A stretch of 23,085 bases of DNA from TWA4 sp034086685 (GTDB lineage: Bacteria; Bacillota; Clostridia; Lachnospirales; Lachnospiraceae). Below are positions 15,624-22,990 of this stretch, in pieces; position 1 is the stretch's first letter; every line of letters starts with the position of its first letter. The notes below the pieces were generated by a model. That model did not search any database, was not told the DNA's origin, and saw nothing but the letters and a program-made list of their open reading frames with translations. A program made the translations under genes and the position numbers. The DNA is taken from the NCBI GenBank assembly GCA_034086685.1, contig JAXDZY010000141.1, positions 1 through 23,085 on the forward strand, written 5' to 3'.

Positions 15624-16292
15624 TCAGCAGACAGCTGAACAATCTGTGAGTCTGAACATCTCCAGAACCTCTTCCAGAGAATCCATCACATCATCCGTTA
15701 TCTTTTCCAGTTCCGGCGTTGATGGAATTCCATCCGGCACCATAATGATATGACATCCGGCTGCATGCGCTGCCCTGATCCCATTGGGCGAATCCTCCAG
15801 GACCAGGCACTGGGCAGGCAGAGTATAGGATCTGCGTGCTGCTTCCAGAAAAATATCCGGTTCAGGCTTACATTTCTCCACCATATTTCCAAAAACCATA
15901 TGGTCAAAATACTTTTCCACATCTGCCATCTTCAGAAGATTCAAGGCTTTGTCATCGGATGTGCCGGTTGCCAGCACTGTTTTATATTTATGCGTCTTCA
16001 GATAAGACAGAAGCTCCCGCAGTCCCTTTTTCACCGGAACGCCTTTCTCCTTCAGACGCTGTTCAACATAATTCTCTTTCAGGTTTCTCAGATATTCCAG
16101 ATGAACATCTTCTCCCAGCCAGGAACGGATAATCTGATCACATCCCACGCGATTTACACCTTTCATGGAATCCAGCATCTCCTGTTGGATGGTAATCCCC
16201 ATTTTCTCAGCTGCTGCATACCACGCTTCATTACTCAGCTGCTCCGTATCAAACATCAAACCATCCATGTCAAAAATAACTGTTTTAATCAT
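15624..16292 (-). CDS. HAD-superfamily hydrolase, beta-phosphoglucomutase-like subfamily
   Basis: The 222-residue protein has all HAD motifs: I, DMDGLMFDTE (8-17) with nucleophile D8 and acid/base D10; II, LATGTS (107-112); III, K142 in KCKPEPD; IV, LEDSPNGIRAA (165-175) with E166 and D167. A helical cap lies at about 17-88. This places it among the IA-type phosphatases/phosphoglucomutases, acting on a small phosphorylated metabolite that cannot be identified from sequence. GAGGAGG precedes the ATG. It lies 122 bases after the ZIP transporter gene on the same strand with no convincing terminator between, so co-transcription is possible. Confidence 0.93.
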   Translation of the reverse strand: MIKTVIFDMDGLMFDTEQLSNEAWYAAAEKMGITIQQEMLDSMKGVNRVGCDQIIRSWLGEDVHLEYLRNLKENYVEQRLKEKGVPVKKGLRELLSYLKTHKYKTVLATGTSDDKALNLLKMADVEKYFDHMVFGNMVEKCKPEPDIFLEAARRSYTLPAQCLVLEDSPNGIRAAHAAGCHIIMVPDGIPSTPELEKITDDVMDSLEEVLEMFRLTDCSAVC

Positions 16293-16414
16293 GATATATT
16301 CCTCCTCATATAACAGGACTCAATACTGTCGGGTATTTCTCCCTGCAGCCATTTTATTTTACTACCTGCCAAAAAGAATATCTGCACAAAATTTTCTGAT
16401 TTTTCTTTGCACCC

Positions 16415-17173
16415 TTATGCAAAAATAATGACCAGTCCTGTCAGCATTCCCAGAAGAATACCTGCTGCAATCATTTTTGAATGCCACATTTCCAGTGCTT
16501 CCGGAATCAGTTCCCCCATAACCACATACAGCATGGCCCCTGCTGCAAAACTGAGCATAAGACAAAGCATCACCGGTCCCATGGTTCCCAGTTTCCATCC
16601 AATTGCCGCACCGATCACTGTAGGAAAACCACTCAATGCTGTCAGAAATACAGCTTTGAGCCGATTCATACCTCCGCCCGCCAGGGCAACTGCCACTGCC
16701 ATACCCTCCGGTACATTGTGGATACCGATTACCACAGCCAGCAGCAAACCTGCTTTTCCCATGGAATCTGCAGCACAGGAAGCACCAATTACCATTCCTT
16801 CCGGCATATTATGTATGGCAATTGCCAGAATCATGACAATTCCTGCTGTCAGCAATCCCGAATTTACATTCTGATTCTGAGGGCTCACCGATTCAATCCA
16901 GTCATTCAGTCCCCAGACCATCAGAAATCCGGCTGCAATTCCGGAGTCCACCAGCAGAATACTCATCTGCCTGCCGGCATTTTCCGGAATAATGGCCTCT
17001 TCGATCATATTAAAACATACCACGCTGAGCATGATTCCCGCCGCAAAACTTACCAGAAGCCCTGTAATTCTGACCGAATCTCTGCAGAATGCTGCCCCCA
17101 GTATTCCTCCAAGCCCGGTTCCCAGTACTCCCGCAATAAATGTGATCATCAAAATCTGAAAAACCACCTGCAT
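16415..17173 (-). CDS. ZIP-family divalent metal transporter
   Basis: The 252-residue protein has about eight transmembrane helices. The binuclear metal site is formed by HNMPEG (121-126) and HNVPEG (152-157) on consecutive helices, the hallmark of ZIP proteins of the ZupT/GufA type. It imports zinc and perhaps iron or manganese into the cytoplasm. The usual cytoplasmic His-rich loop is absent: the corresponding loop (about 95-105) is short and rich in Asn/Gln. AAAGGGA is just upstream of the ATG. It sits between the copper operon and a HAD hydrolase, with a terminator separating it from copA. Confidence 0.94.
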   Translation of the reverse strand: MQVVFQILMITFIAGVLGTGLGGILGAAFCRDSVRITGLLVSFAAGIMLSVVCFNMIEEAIIPENAGRQMSILLVDSGIAAGFLMVWGLNDWIESVSPQNQNVNSGLLTAGIVMILAIAIHNMPEGMVIGASCAADSMGKAGLLLAVVIGIHNVPEGMAVAVALAGGGMNRLKAVFLTALSGFPTVIGAAIGWKLGTMGPVMLCLMLSFAAGAMLYVVMGELIPEALEMWHSKMIAAGILLGMLTGLVIIFA

Positions 17174-17219
17174 ATTCCCTTTCTATCGACCGGATTCTCT
17201 GTCCGCCCCGCATCCGGGA

Positions 17220-17234
17220 CACAGATTGTCTGTG
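17220..17234. promoter_or_regulatory. Palindrome upstream of the ZIP gene, possible operator
   Basis: CACAGATTGTCTGTG has 6-base inverted arms with a 3-base centre, about 50 bases upstream of the ZIP start. It could be a metalloregulator site, but it does not match Fur, Zur or MntR consensus well enough to name one, and no clear promoter was found beside it. Confidence 0.3.
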
Positions 17235-17292
17235 AATCCATTTCTAATAAAGTATGCGGATGATGCGGATTTCATGATGCTTTTCCAACGCA

Positions 17293-17345
17293 GAAAAACC
17301 CCCATGACACGGATTTCATTCAGTTCCTTTTCCGGTCATGGAGGT
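17293..17345 (-). terminator. Terminator after copA
   Basis: Minus-strand CCTCCATGAC pairs with GTCATGGGGG across a loop of about 26 bases and is followed by TTTTT. It lies about 37 bases after the copA stop and before the ZIP gene. Confidence 0.7.
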
Positions 17346-17381
17346 CTTCATGATTCAGCCGGATACAGCTTCCAATCATGC

Positions 17382-17579
17382 TTAACCGATGGATACTACC
17401 TCATATCCTGCATCCGCCACTGTTTTTTTCAGCACTTCCAGGTCATCGCAGCCTGTAACATAAGCAGCCTTGTCTTCCAGATTCACATCTGCTGCCACAC
17501 CCGGGATTGCTTCCAGCGCTTTTTTAACATTTGCCTGACAATGTTTGCACATCATGCCCTCGATCTTAATGGTTACCAT
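17382..17579 (-). CDS. Possible internally initiated CopZ-like copper chaperone within copA
   Basis: The last 65 codons of copA form a complete HMA domain beginning MVTIKIEGMMCKHCQANVKK and ending GYEVVSIG, the length and layout of free CopZ chaperones. A perfect AGGAGG (17588-17593) lies 8 bases before this ATG, in frame within copA, at the exact domain boundary. This suggests that ribosomes could start here and release a soluble chaperone that delivers Cu(I) to the pump or to CsoR. The alternative is a CopA-CopZ fusion that merely retains an old start site. No expression evidence exists in the sequence. Confidence 0.45.
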   Translation of the reverse strand: MVTIKIEGMMCKHCQANVKKALEAIPGVAADVNLEDKAAYVTGCDDLEVLKKTVADAGYEVVSIG

Positions 17580-20003
17580 ATGAATTTCCTCCTGTTCCGC
17601 TGCATCCGCAGCTTCAATATAATTATCAACATTGCTCTCCTCTGCTCCGGATTTTTCACCGGCCCCACTGTGATGAACCGGGAAAAACCGCAGACGAAGT
17701 GCATTCGATACAACAAATAAACTGCTCAGACTCATGGCCGCCGCACCAAACATGGGATTTAATTTCAGTGCGAAAACAGGGTACAGAACACCTGCCGCCA
17801 GAGGAATGCCCAGACAGTTATAGAAAAATGCCCAGAACAGATTCTGTTTGATATTGCGGATAACAGCCTTACTGAGCTTTACGGCTGTAACAGCATCCAG
17901 CAGATCGTTTCGCATAAGCACAATGTCTGCACTCTCAATTGCCACATCAGTACCCGCACCGATTGCAATACCCACATCCGCTCTCGCCAGAGCAGGTGCA
18001 TCATTAATACCGTCTCCGATCATGGCTGTCTTTTTACCGTCAGCCATCAGGGCTGCTATCTGCTTCTCTTTATCCTCCGGAAGAACCTCAGCGATTACAG
18101 TGTCGATATCCAGCTGTTTTCGAATTGCCTCAGCAGTACGTTTATTATCACCTGTCAGCATGACCACACGAATTCCCATCTTTTTCAATTCCTGAACAGC
18201 TTCCCTGCTGGTGGGCTTTATCACATCACAGACAGCAACCATACCGATAATACGTTCAGCAGCGGCAAAAATCAACGGTGTCTTCCCCTGATCCGCCAGT
18301 TCTTCGATCCATTGATTCCATGTTTTTCCGGTTCCTGCCGCTTCCCCATCCAGTGCTCCCGGAAGACGCTCTTCCATCAGACGTACATTTCCGGAACAGT
18401 ACCTGGTACCATCTATGACACCTTCAATTCCCCGACCGGAAAGAGACTGAAACTCTGACACCGGCAGCCGGGATATCTTTTCCGCATCTGAAAACCGCAG
18501 GATTGCTTCCGCCAGAGGATGCTCACTTCCGGATTCAAGCCCCGCAGCGATAGACAGAAGTCTCTTTGCAGGTACGGCGGAAATCACATCCGTTACCACC
18601 GGATGTCCGTTGGTCAGAGTCCCTGTTTTATCCATAACCACATATTCCAGACTGTGTGCAGTTTCCAGAGCATCGCCTGATTTAATCAGAATCCCGTTCT
18701 GAGCACCTTTTCCGGTGCCCACCATGATGGCCACCGGTGTTGCAAGTCCCAGTGCACAGGGACAGGAAATAACCAGAACACAAATGGCACAGGACAGCGC
18801 AAACTCAAATGATGCACCTGACAGCAGCCATACAGCACCTGTGACAAGAGCAATACCAATAACCGCCGGAACAAAAATACCGGCGATCCTGTCGGCCAGA
18901 CGTGCAATGGGTGCTTTACTGGAGCTTGCTTCCTCCACAAGACGCATAATCCCCGCAAATGCTGTATCTTCTCCGACCTTTTCTGCCCTTACCTTGATAA
19001 ATCCTGCTTTATTGATGGTAGCTCCGACCACTCTGCTGCCTGTCTCCTTATATACGGGGATACTCTCCCCCGTTATTGCCGCTTCATCAATACTGGTACT
19101 GCCTTCCACAATCACACCGTCCACCGGAACACTCTGACCGGGTTTGACAATGACCAGATCTCCAACCCGTACTTCTTCCACAGGTACTTCTGTTTCCTGT
19201 CCATCTTTTTCCAGAATAGCCGTCTTCGGCGCCATATCCATCATCCTGCTGATGGCTTCGCTGGTTTTTCCTTTGGAACGGGCCTCCATATATTTACCCA
19301 CGGTAATCAGTGCCAGAATCATGGCAGCAGACTCAAAATACAGATCCATGTGATACCTGTGTACCAGTTCCATATTCTGATGCCCCAGTCCATAGCTCAT
19401 TCGAAAAATGGCAAACAGGCCATAGATCAGAGAAGCACAGGATCCAATAGCCACCAGAGTATCCATATTGGGGGCACCATGAATCAAAGTACCGAATCCC
19501 TTAATATAATATGCCCGGTTTACATAAATAATCGGCAGACATAAAAGGAACTGCACCAGTGCAAAAGAAACCGCATTCTCTGTCCCTTCCAGAAAAGAAG
19601 GGAGCGGCAGACCCACCATATGTCCCATGGACACATACATGAGCGGAATCAGAAAAGCAAACGAAACTTTCAGCCGAAATGCCATATTCTTCCTCTGCTG
19701 TTCCAGAACATCCATGCCGCCGGTCTTCTGCCTGCTGCTGCCTGCCCCAAAGCGGCCGTTTACAGGGTCTGATGCCCCCCCGGAAGCAGGACCCTGCTTC
19801 GGAAATGCCCCATAACCTGCTTTCTCAACTGCCGCACAAATCTCATCCATGCTCAGTTTATCTTCCTGAAATTCAACCTGCATACTGTTGGTCAGAAGAT
19901 TTACGGATACATCCTCCACACCCTCAAGACCCCGGACACACTTTTCCACCCGGGATGAACAGGCTGAACAGGTCATACCTGTCACATCGAACTTCTGTTT
20001 CAT
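17382..20003 (-). CDS. copA: Copper-exporting P1B-type ATPase with N- and C-terminal HMA domains
   Basis: The 873-residue protein begins with an HMA copper-binding domain (GMTCSAC, C12/C15), followed by a Gly/Ser-rich linker (about 70-100). The P1B core has TGES (311-314), CPC in the sixth membrane helix (414-416), phosphorylation motif DKTGT (458-462), SEHP, GDGINDAPAL, FFYN and MSLSS, all expected of Cu(I) pumps. After the last helix, an acidic linker leads to a second HMA domain (809-873, GMMCKHC, C819/C822), which most CopA proteins lack at this end. GGAGG lies 9 bases before the ATG, 17 bases after csoR. The C-terminal domain has its own ribosome binding site (separate entry). Confidence 0.96.
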   Translation of the reverse strand: MKQKFDVTGMTCSACSSRVEKCVRGLEGVEDVSVNLLTNSMQVEFQEDKLSMDEICAAVEKAGYGAFPKQGPASGGASDPVNGRFGAGSSRQKTGGMDVLEQQRKNMAFRLKVSFAFLIPLMYVSMGHMVGLPLPSFLEGTENAVSFALVQFLLCLPIIYVNRAYYIKGFGTLIHGAPNMDTLVAIGSCASLIYGLFAIFRMSYGLGHQNMELVHRYHMDLYFESAAMILALITVGKYMEARSKGKTSEAISRMMDMAPKTAILEKDGQETEVPVEEVRVGDLVIVKPGQSVPVDGVIVEGSTSIDEAAITGESIPVYKETGSRVVGATINKAGFIKVRAEKVGEDTAFAGIMRLVEEASSSKAPIARLADRIAGIFVPAVIGIALVTGAVWLLSGASFEFALSCAICVLVISCPCALGLATPVAIMVGTGKGAQNGILIKSGDALETAHSLEYVVMDKTGTLTNGHPVVTDVISAVPAKRLLSIAAGLESGSEHPLAEAILRFSDAEKISRLPVSEFQSLSGRGIEGVIDGTRYCSGNVRLMEERLPGALDGEAAGTGKTWNQWIEELADQGKTPLIFAAAERIIGMVAVCDVIKPTSREAVQELKKMGIRVVMLTGDNKRTAEAIRKQLDIDTVIAEVLPEDKEKQIAALMADGKKTAMIGDGINDAPALARADVGIAIGAGTDVAIESADIVLMRNDLLDAVTAVKLSKAVIRNIKQNLFWAFFYNCLGIPLAAGVLYPVFALKLNPMFGAAAMSLSSLFVVSNALRLRFFPVHHSGAGEKSGAEESNVDNYIEAADAAEQEEIHMVTIKIEGMMCKHCQANVKKALEAIPGVAADVNLEDKAAYVTGCDDLEVLKKTVADAGYEVVSIG

Positions 20004-20020
20004 CTTTCATAACCTCCATG

Positions 20021-20281
20021 CTATAGTATCTTCTCCATAATGCGGATAAATTCATCCACCTTTTCATCTATCTCCTCCTGGTTTTCTGCATGCGCCACAC
20101 AGCTTTTCAGATGTGCTGAAAGAACCTCTTTATTGGCACGCTGCAGCACAGAAGTCGCCGCCATCAGCTGAGTGGAAATATCTATACAATACCGGTCCTC
20201 TTCTATCATCCTGAGGATTCCGTCAATCTGTCCTCTTGCCGTCTTCAACAGCCTGGTTACCTGCTTCTTGTCAGCCTGCAT
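20021..20281 (-). CDS. csoR: CsoR-family copper-sensing repressor
   Basis: The 86-residue all-helical protein carries the CsoR copper-site fingerprint: C32, H57 and C61 (YCID and HLKSC), with the same spacing as in characterised CsoR. It also has the conserved RLLKTARGQIDGILRMIEEDRYC opening. Apo-CsoR binds DNA as a tetramer and Cu(I) releases it. GGAGGG precedes the ATG. It is the first gene of a two-gene operon with copA, and a fitting operator lies directly upstream, so autoregulation and control of copA are likely. Confidence 0.94.
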   Translation of the reverse strand: MQADKKQVTRLLKTARGQIDGILRMIEEDRYCIDISTQLMAATSVLQRANKEVLSAHLKSCVAHAENQEEIDEKVDEFIRIMEKIL

Positions 20282-20323
20282 ACCATCCCTCCCCGTGTCT
20301 TCTAAAGTCTACCATAAGTTTCA

Positions 20324-20340
20324 ACACCCCCACCGGGTGT
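20324..20340 (-). promoter_or_regulatory. CsoR operator
   Basis: ACACCCCCACCGGGTGT has 6-base inverted arms (ACACCC/GGGTGT) around a C-rich centre. This resembles CsoR/RcnR-family operators, which have a G/C-tract flanked by AT-type inverted repeats. It lies immediately downstream of the predicted csoR transcription start. Confidence 0.8.
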
Positions 20341-20350
20341 CCGTGTGTTT

Positions 20351-20379
20351 ATTATCATATAAAAATCCATATTTGTCAA
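20351..20379 (-). promoter_or_regulatory. csoR-copA promoter
   Basis: TTGACA (20374-20379) and GATAAT (20351-20356) are separated by 17 bases. Transcription would start near 20344, so the operator at 20324-20340 would lie just inside the transcript. Confidence 0.85.
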
Positions 20380-20383
20380 GGCC

Positions 20384-20437
20384 AAAAAAGCTGCCCCAGT
20401 ACCGGAAACCATAAATGTTCCCGCTGCTGAGACAGCC
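20384..20437 (-). terminator. Terminator after the MATE gene
   Basis: GCTGTCTCAG pairs with CTGGGGCAGC (some G-T pairs), and an inner CGGGAAC/GTTTCCG stem continues it, followed by TTTTTT. It ends the MATE transcript only a few bases before the csoR -35 box. Confidence 0.82.
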
Positions 20438-20467
20438 TCTTTTCTATTTTGCGCAGCTGACAGCTGC

Positions 20468-21856
20468 TTATCTATCTTTTTTCAGTATCCTCGGAAAATT
20501 AATAACAAACATGGCAATAGTAGTCAGTGCCGCCAGTATATCCGAAACCGGCTCCGCCAGAAATACAGCAAATACTTTATTATCAAAAAAGCAGGGAAGA
20601 ATATAAATAAGAGGAATCAGAAGAATCAGCTTCCTCAGGCAGGCCAGAAAGAGCGAGATTTTTGCCTGTCCCAGAGCTACAAAGGATGTCTGGAAAGAAT
20701 TCTGAAATCCCATCATGAACACTCCGCCCAGATAAATATGCATTGCCCAGACTGTAATTTCCATCAGTTCACCGGAACTGTTATTGAAAATCATTACGAA
20801 AAAAGACGGGAAGATCTGAACCAGCAGGAAAAATACGGTTGTTACCGTCACATTGCTGATAACCAGAAGTTTAATTGCCTTCTTCACCCGGTCATCCTTC
20901 CGCGCACCGTAATTGTAGCTGATAATCGGCTGCGCCGCCTGCCCCAGCCCGCTGATGACCAGAGAACTGATCTGCATTACACTGGACAATATCGTCATGG
21001 CACCCACTGCCAGATCCCCACCGTATCTGGACAAAGAAGAATTAAAGCAGATATTCAGCACGCTCTCCGTACTTTGCATTACAAAGGGAGACACACCCAG
21101 CGCCAGCACAGGCCCCAGAACTCCCGGTGAAACCTTCAGATTCTCTTTGCGAATACGCAGAACCGTCTTTTTCCCGGTAAGGAAACGAAGAACCCAGACA
21201 GCTGATACTGCCTGAGACAGTACGGTTGCTGTTGCAGCCCCTCTCACTCCCATATTGAATCCGAATATAAAAACGGGATCCAGCACAATATTGATCACAG
21301 CGCCGATCACCACGGTCAGCATGCTGATCTGTGTAAATCCCTGTGTTGTAATAAAAGCATTGAGCCCCAGGGCAATCTGAACAAAGATCGTACCGCAGAC
21401 ATAGATCTTCATGTAGGCCCATGCATATGGAAGAGTCTCATCACTGGCTCCGAACAGACGAAGCAGACCGGGCCCTGTAAGCAGGAAAAATGCTGTCAGC
21501 AAAAGAGCCAGAACAACCAGAGCCGTGGTACAGTTTCCCAGAATCCGATCTGCTTTGTCATTTTTCCTCTGCCCCATGGCAATGGCTGCCTGAGGCCCTC
21601 CTCCCATACCTACCAGGGCACTGAACGCGGAAATCATCATAATAACCGGAAAGCAAAGTCCCAGACCGGTAAGAGCCTGTACTCCCGTCCCCGGTATATG
21701 ACCGATATACATCCGGTCCACCACGTTATAAAGCATATTAACCAACTGAGCTGCCACCGCAGGCACCGCCAGAGAAAACATCAATTTTCCAACACTGCCG
21801 CTCCCCAGGTCACGACTACGACCGGTGATACTACCGGATTTCTTCTCTCTATCCAT
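20468..21856 (-). CDS. MATE-family multidrug/Na+ or H+ antiporter
   Basis: The product has 462 residues from the ATG at 21856, which follows AGAGGAAG at good spacing. An upstream in-frame TTG (21880) would lie almost at the predicted transcription start without a binding site. The protein has about twelve transmembrane helices in two homologous halves. Family motifs include the early LAVPAVAAQLVNMLYNVVDRMYIGH stretch and GGGPQAAIAMGQ in the first half, and PIISYNYGARKDDRVKKA in the second. MATE proteins expel cationic drugs or metabolites using ion gradients; the substrate is unknown. Its promoter and terminator are both visible, so it is a single-gene unit. Confidence 0.94.
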   Translation of the reverse strand: MDREKKSGSITGRSRDLGSGSVGKLMFSLAVPAVAAQLVNMLYNVVDRMYIGHIPGTGVQALTGLGLCFPVIMMISAFSALVGMGGGPQAAIAMGQRKNDKADRILGNCTTALVVLALLLTAFFLLTGPGLLRLFGASDETLPYAWAYMKIYVCGTIFVQIALGLNAFITTQGFTQISMLTVVIGAVINIVLDPVFIFGFNMGVRGAATATVLSQAVSAVWVLRFLTGKKTVLRIRKENLKVSPGVLGPVLALGVSPFVMQSTESVLNICFNSSLSRYGGDLAVGAMTILSSVMQISSLVISGLGQAAQPIISYNYGARKDDRVKKAIKLLVISNVTVTTVFFLLVQIFPSFFVMIFNNSSGELMEITVWAMHIYLGGVFMMGFQNSFQTSFVALGQAKISLFLACLRKLILLIPLIYILPCFFDNKVFAVFLAEPVSDILAALTTIAMFVINFPRILKKDR

Positions 21857-21889
21857 TATCTTCCTCTCATTTTTCTGCAAACTTCATAC

Positions 21890-21919
21890 ATCATAGGACG
21901 GAAGCGGCAGATTTGTCAA
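21890..21919 (-). promoter_or_regulatory. Promoter of the MATE gene
   Basis: TTGACA (21914-21919) and TATGAT (21890-21895) are separated by 18 bases, giving a leader of about 27 bases before the ATG at 21856. Confidence 0.75.
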
Positions 21920-21927
21920 TAGGCTGG

Positions 21928-21956
21928 TTGTATTTTCCCTGAATCAGAGATAAAAT
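21928..21956 (+). promoter_or_regulatory. Candidate promoter of the lipoprotein gene
   Basis: TTGTAT (21928-21933) and TAAAAT (21951-21956) are 17 bases apart. The -10 is good and the -35 poor. It is divergent from the MATE promoter, and the -35 boxes lie only about 8 bases apart. Confidence 0.45.
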
Positions 21957-22009
21957 AAATCCGAACCGTATCCCTACAACTGTAATATTAAAGAAAGGTA
22001 TCAGTATTT

Positions 22010-22864
22010 ATGAAATTTAACAGATTTCTCTTTTCGGCTGTTCTGATTATTCTATGTCTGTTTCTGACCGCCTGCGGGGAGGAAGCACCGGTTTCGGGAA
22101 CTGTTTATGAACTCGCTGATCTTCCCGGAAAACGCATCGGAGTACTTACGGATTCGCAGGCTGATCTGTACGCTACGGATCTGGAGCTTCCCGCCGATAA
22201 TCAGGAGCCTTCCGTTATTGTACGCTATCAGTCACTTGACAAAGCTGTGGAAGACCTGAAAACCGGCACATTGGACTGTATCATCATGGATGCTTCTTCT
22301 GCAGAAAAATACTGCAGTGAAAATGAACATCTCGTCACACTGGAGGAGGCTTTCTCCTGGCAGGAGTATTCCATCTGTCTTGGATCTGACCGGACAGAGC
22401 TGGCAGATACCCTGAATCAGGCGCTTGCCGTACTTGAAGAAAGAGGAACACTGAAAGAAATATCCGACCGGTATATTACCACTGAAAACAGTGCTGCAGA
22501 TCCCACCGAAGCAGGATTTCTGGAGGCTGAAATTTCAGAAAAAGAAGCAGTATCTGATCCATCGGAAAATTCCGGACAGATTCTGCATGCAGTCACCAGT
22601 TCCGGTTTCCGTCCATATACATACTATGATGAGAACGGTGATCTGACCGGAATCGATATAGACATCGCCTGTGCTCTGGCAGACTATCTGAATATGGATA
22701 TCCGGATCACCGACATGGATTATGAATCACTCTTTACCAGCGTTTCCGGCAAAGATGCTGATTTTGCCATTGCCGGTATTTCTCCCTCAGATGATCTATC
22801 GGAAAACTGTATTTTTACAGATACCTATACCACTGCCTGCCAGATGGTTCTTGTAAGAGAGTAA
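22010..22864 (+). CDS. Solute-binding lipoprotein with SBP_bac_3 lobes in permuted order
   Basis: The 284-residue protein has a signal peptide ending LTAC (lipid anchor on C22). Residues about 35-156 (DLPGKRIGVLTDSQADLYA, then LKTGTLDCIIMD, EYSICLG, and a final helix ending LKEISDRYI) match the second lobe and closing helix of amino-acid-type SBP_bac_3 proteins. After a Glu/Ser-rich linker (157-190), residues 191-284 (GFRPYTYYDENGDLTGIDIDIACALA ... DADFAIAGISPS ... YTTACQMVLVRE) match the first lobe, which normally comes first. The gene ends where the hinge would begin. GAAAGG is about 11 bases upstream of the ATG. No permease or ATPase gene is visible, so its partner and ligand are unknown. 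Confidence 0.85.
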   Translation: MKFNRFLFSAVLIILCLFLTACGEEAPVSGTVYELADLPGKRIGVLTDSQADLYATDLELPADNQEPSVIVRYQSLDKAVEDLKTGTLDCIIMDASSAEKYCSENEHLVTLEEAFSWQEYSICLGSDRTELADTLNQALAVLEERGTLKEISDRYITTENSAADPTEAGFLEAEISEKEAVSDPSENSGQILHAVTSSGFRPYTYYDENGDLTGIDIDIACALADYLNMDIRITDMDYESLFTSVSGKDADFAIAGISPSDDLSENCIFTDTYTTACQMVLVRE

Positions 22865-22921
22865 TATATCCGTTGTCCGGCAATCATCTGAAAAAGGCAT
22901 GCTTCATCTCAGCAACAGAAT

Positions 22922-22989
22922 CGAGTAGGAGGGAGTGATTAGCTCCCGTCCTCTCACACCACCGTGCGTACCGTTCGGTACACGGCGGT
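22922..22989 (-). ncRNA. Group II intron domains V and VI
   Basis: Domain V (22958-22989) folds as ACCGCCGTG/CACGGTGGT with a two-base CG bulge, an upper TACC/GGTA stem and a GAAC loop. Domain VI follows: GAG-A-GGA-C-GGGAG pairs with CTCCC-TCC-T-A-CTC around the loop CTAATCA, leaving one unpaired A, the likely branch point, about 7 bases from the proposed 3' splice site. Confidence 0.88.
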
Positions 22990-22990
22990 T

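Noticed and set aside
16481..17263. A 260-codon open frame on the plus strand
   Set aside because: It is antisense to the ZIP transporter gene. Its protein is rich in His, Cys and Gln, as expected from reading a membrane protein gene backwards, and has no recognisable motif or ribosome binding site.
17240..17320. Repeated ATGAAATCCG and GCATCAT words between ZIP and copA
   Set aside because: Only two imperfect copies of each, partly inside the copA terminator loop. Too little to call a repeat element or operator.
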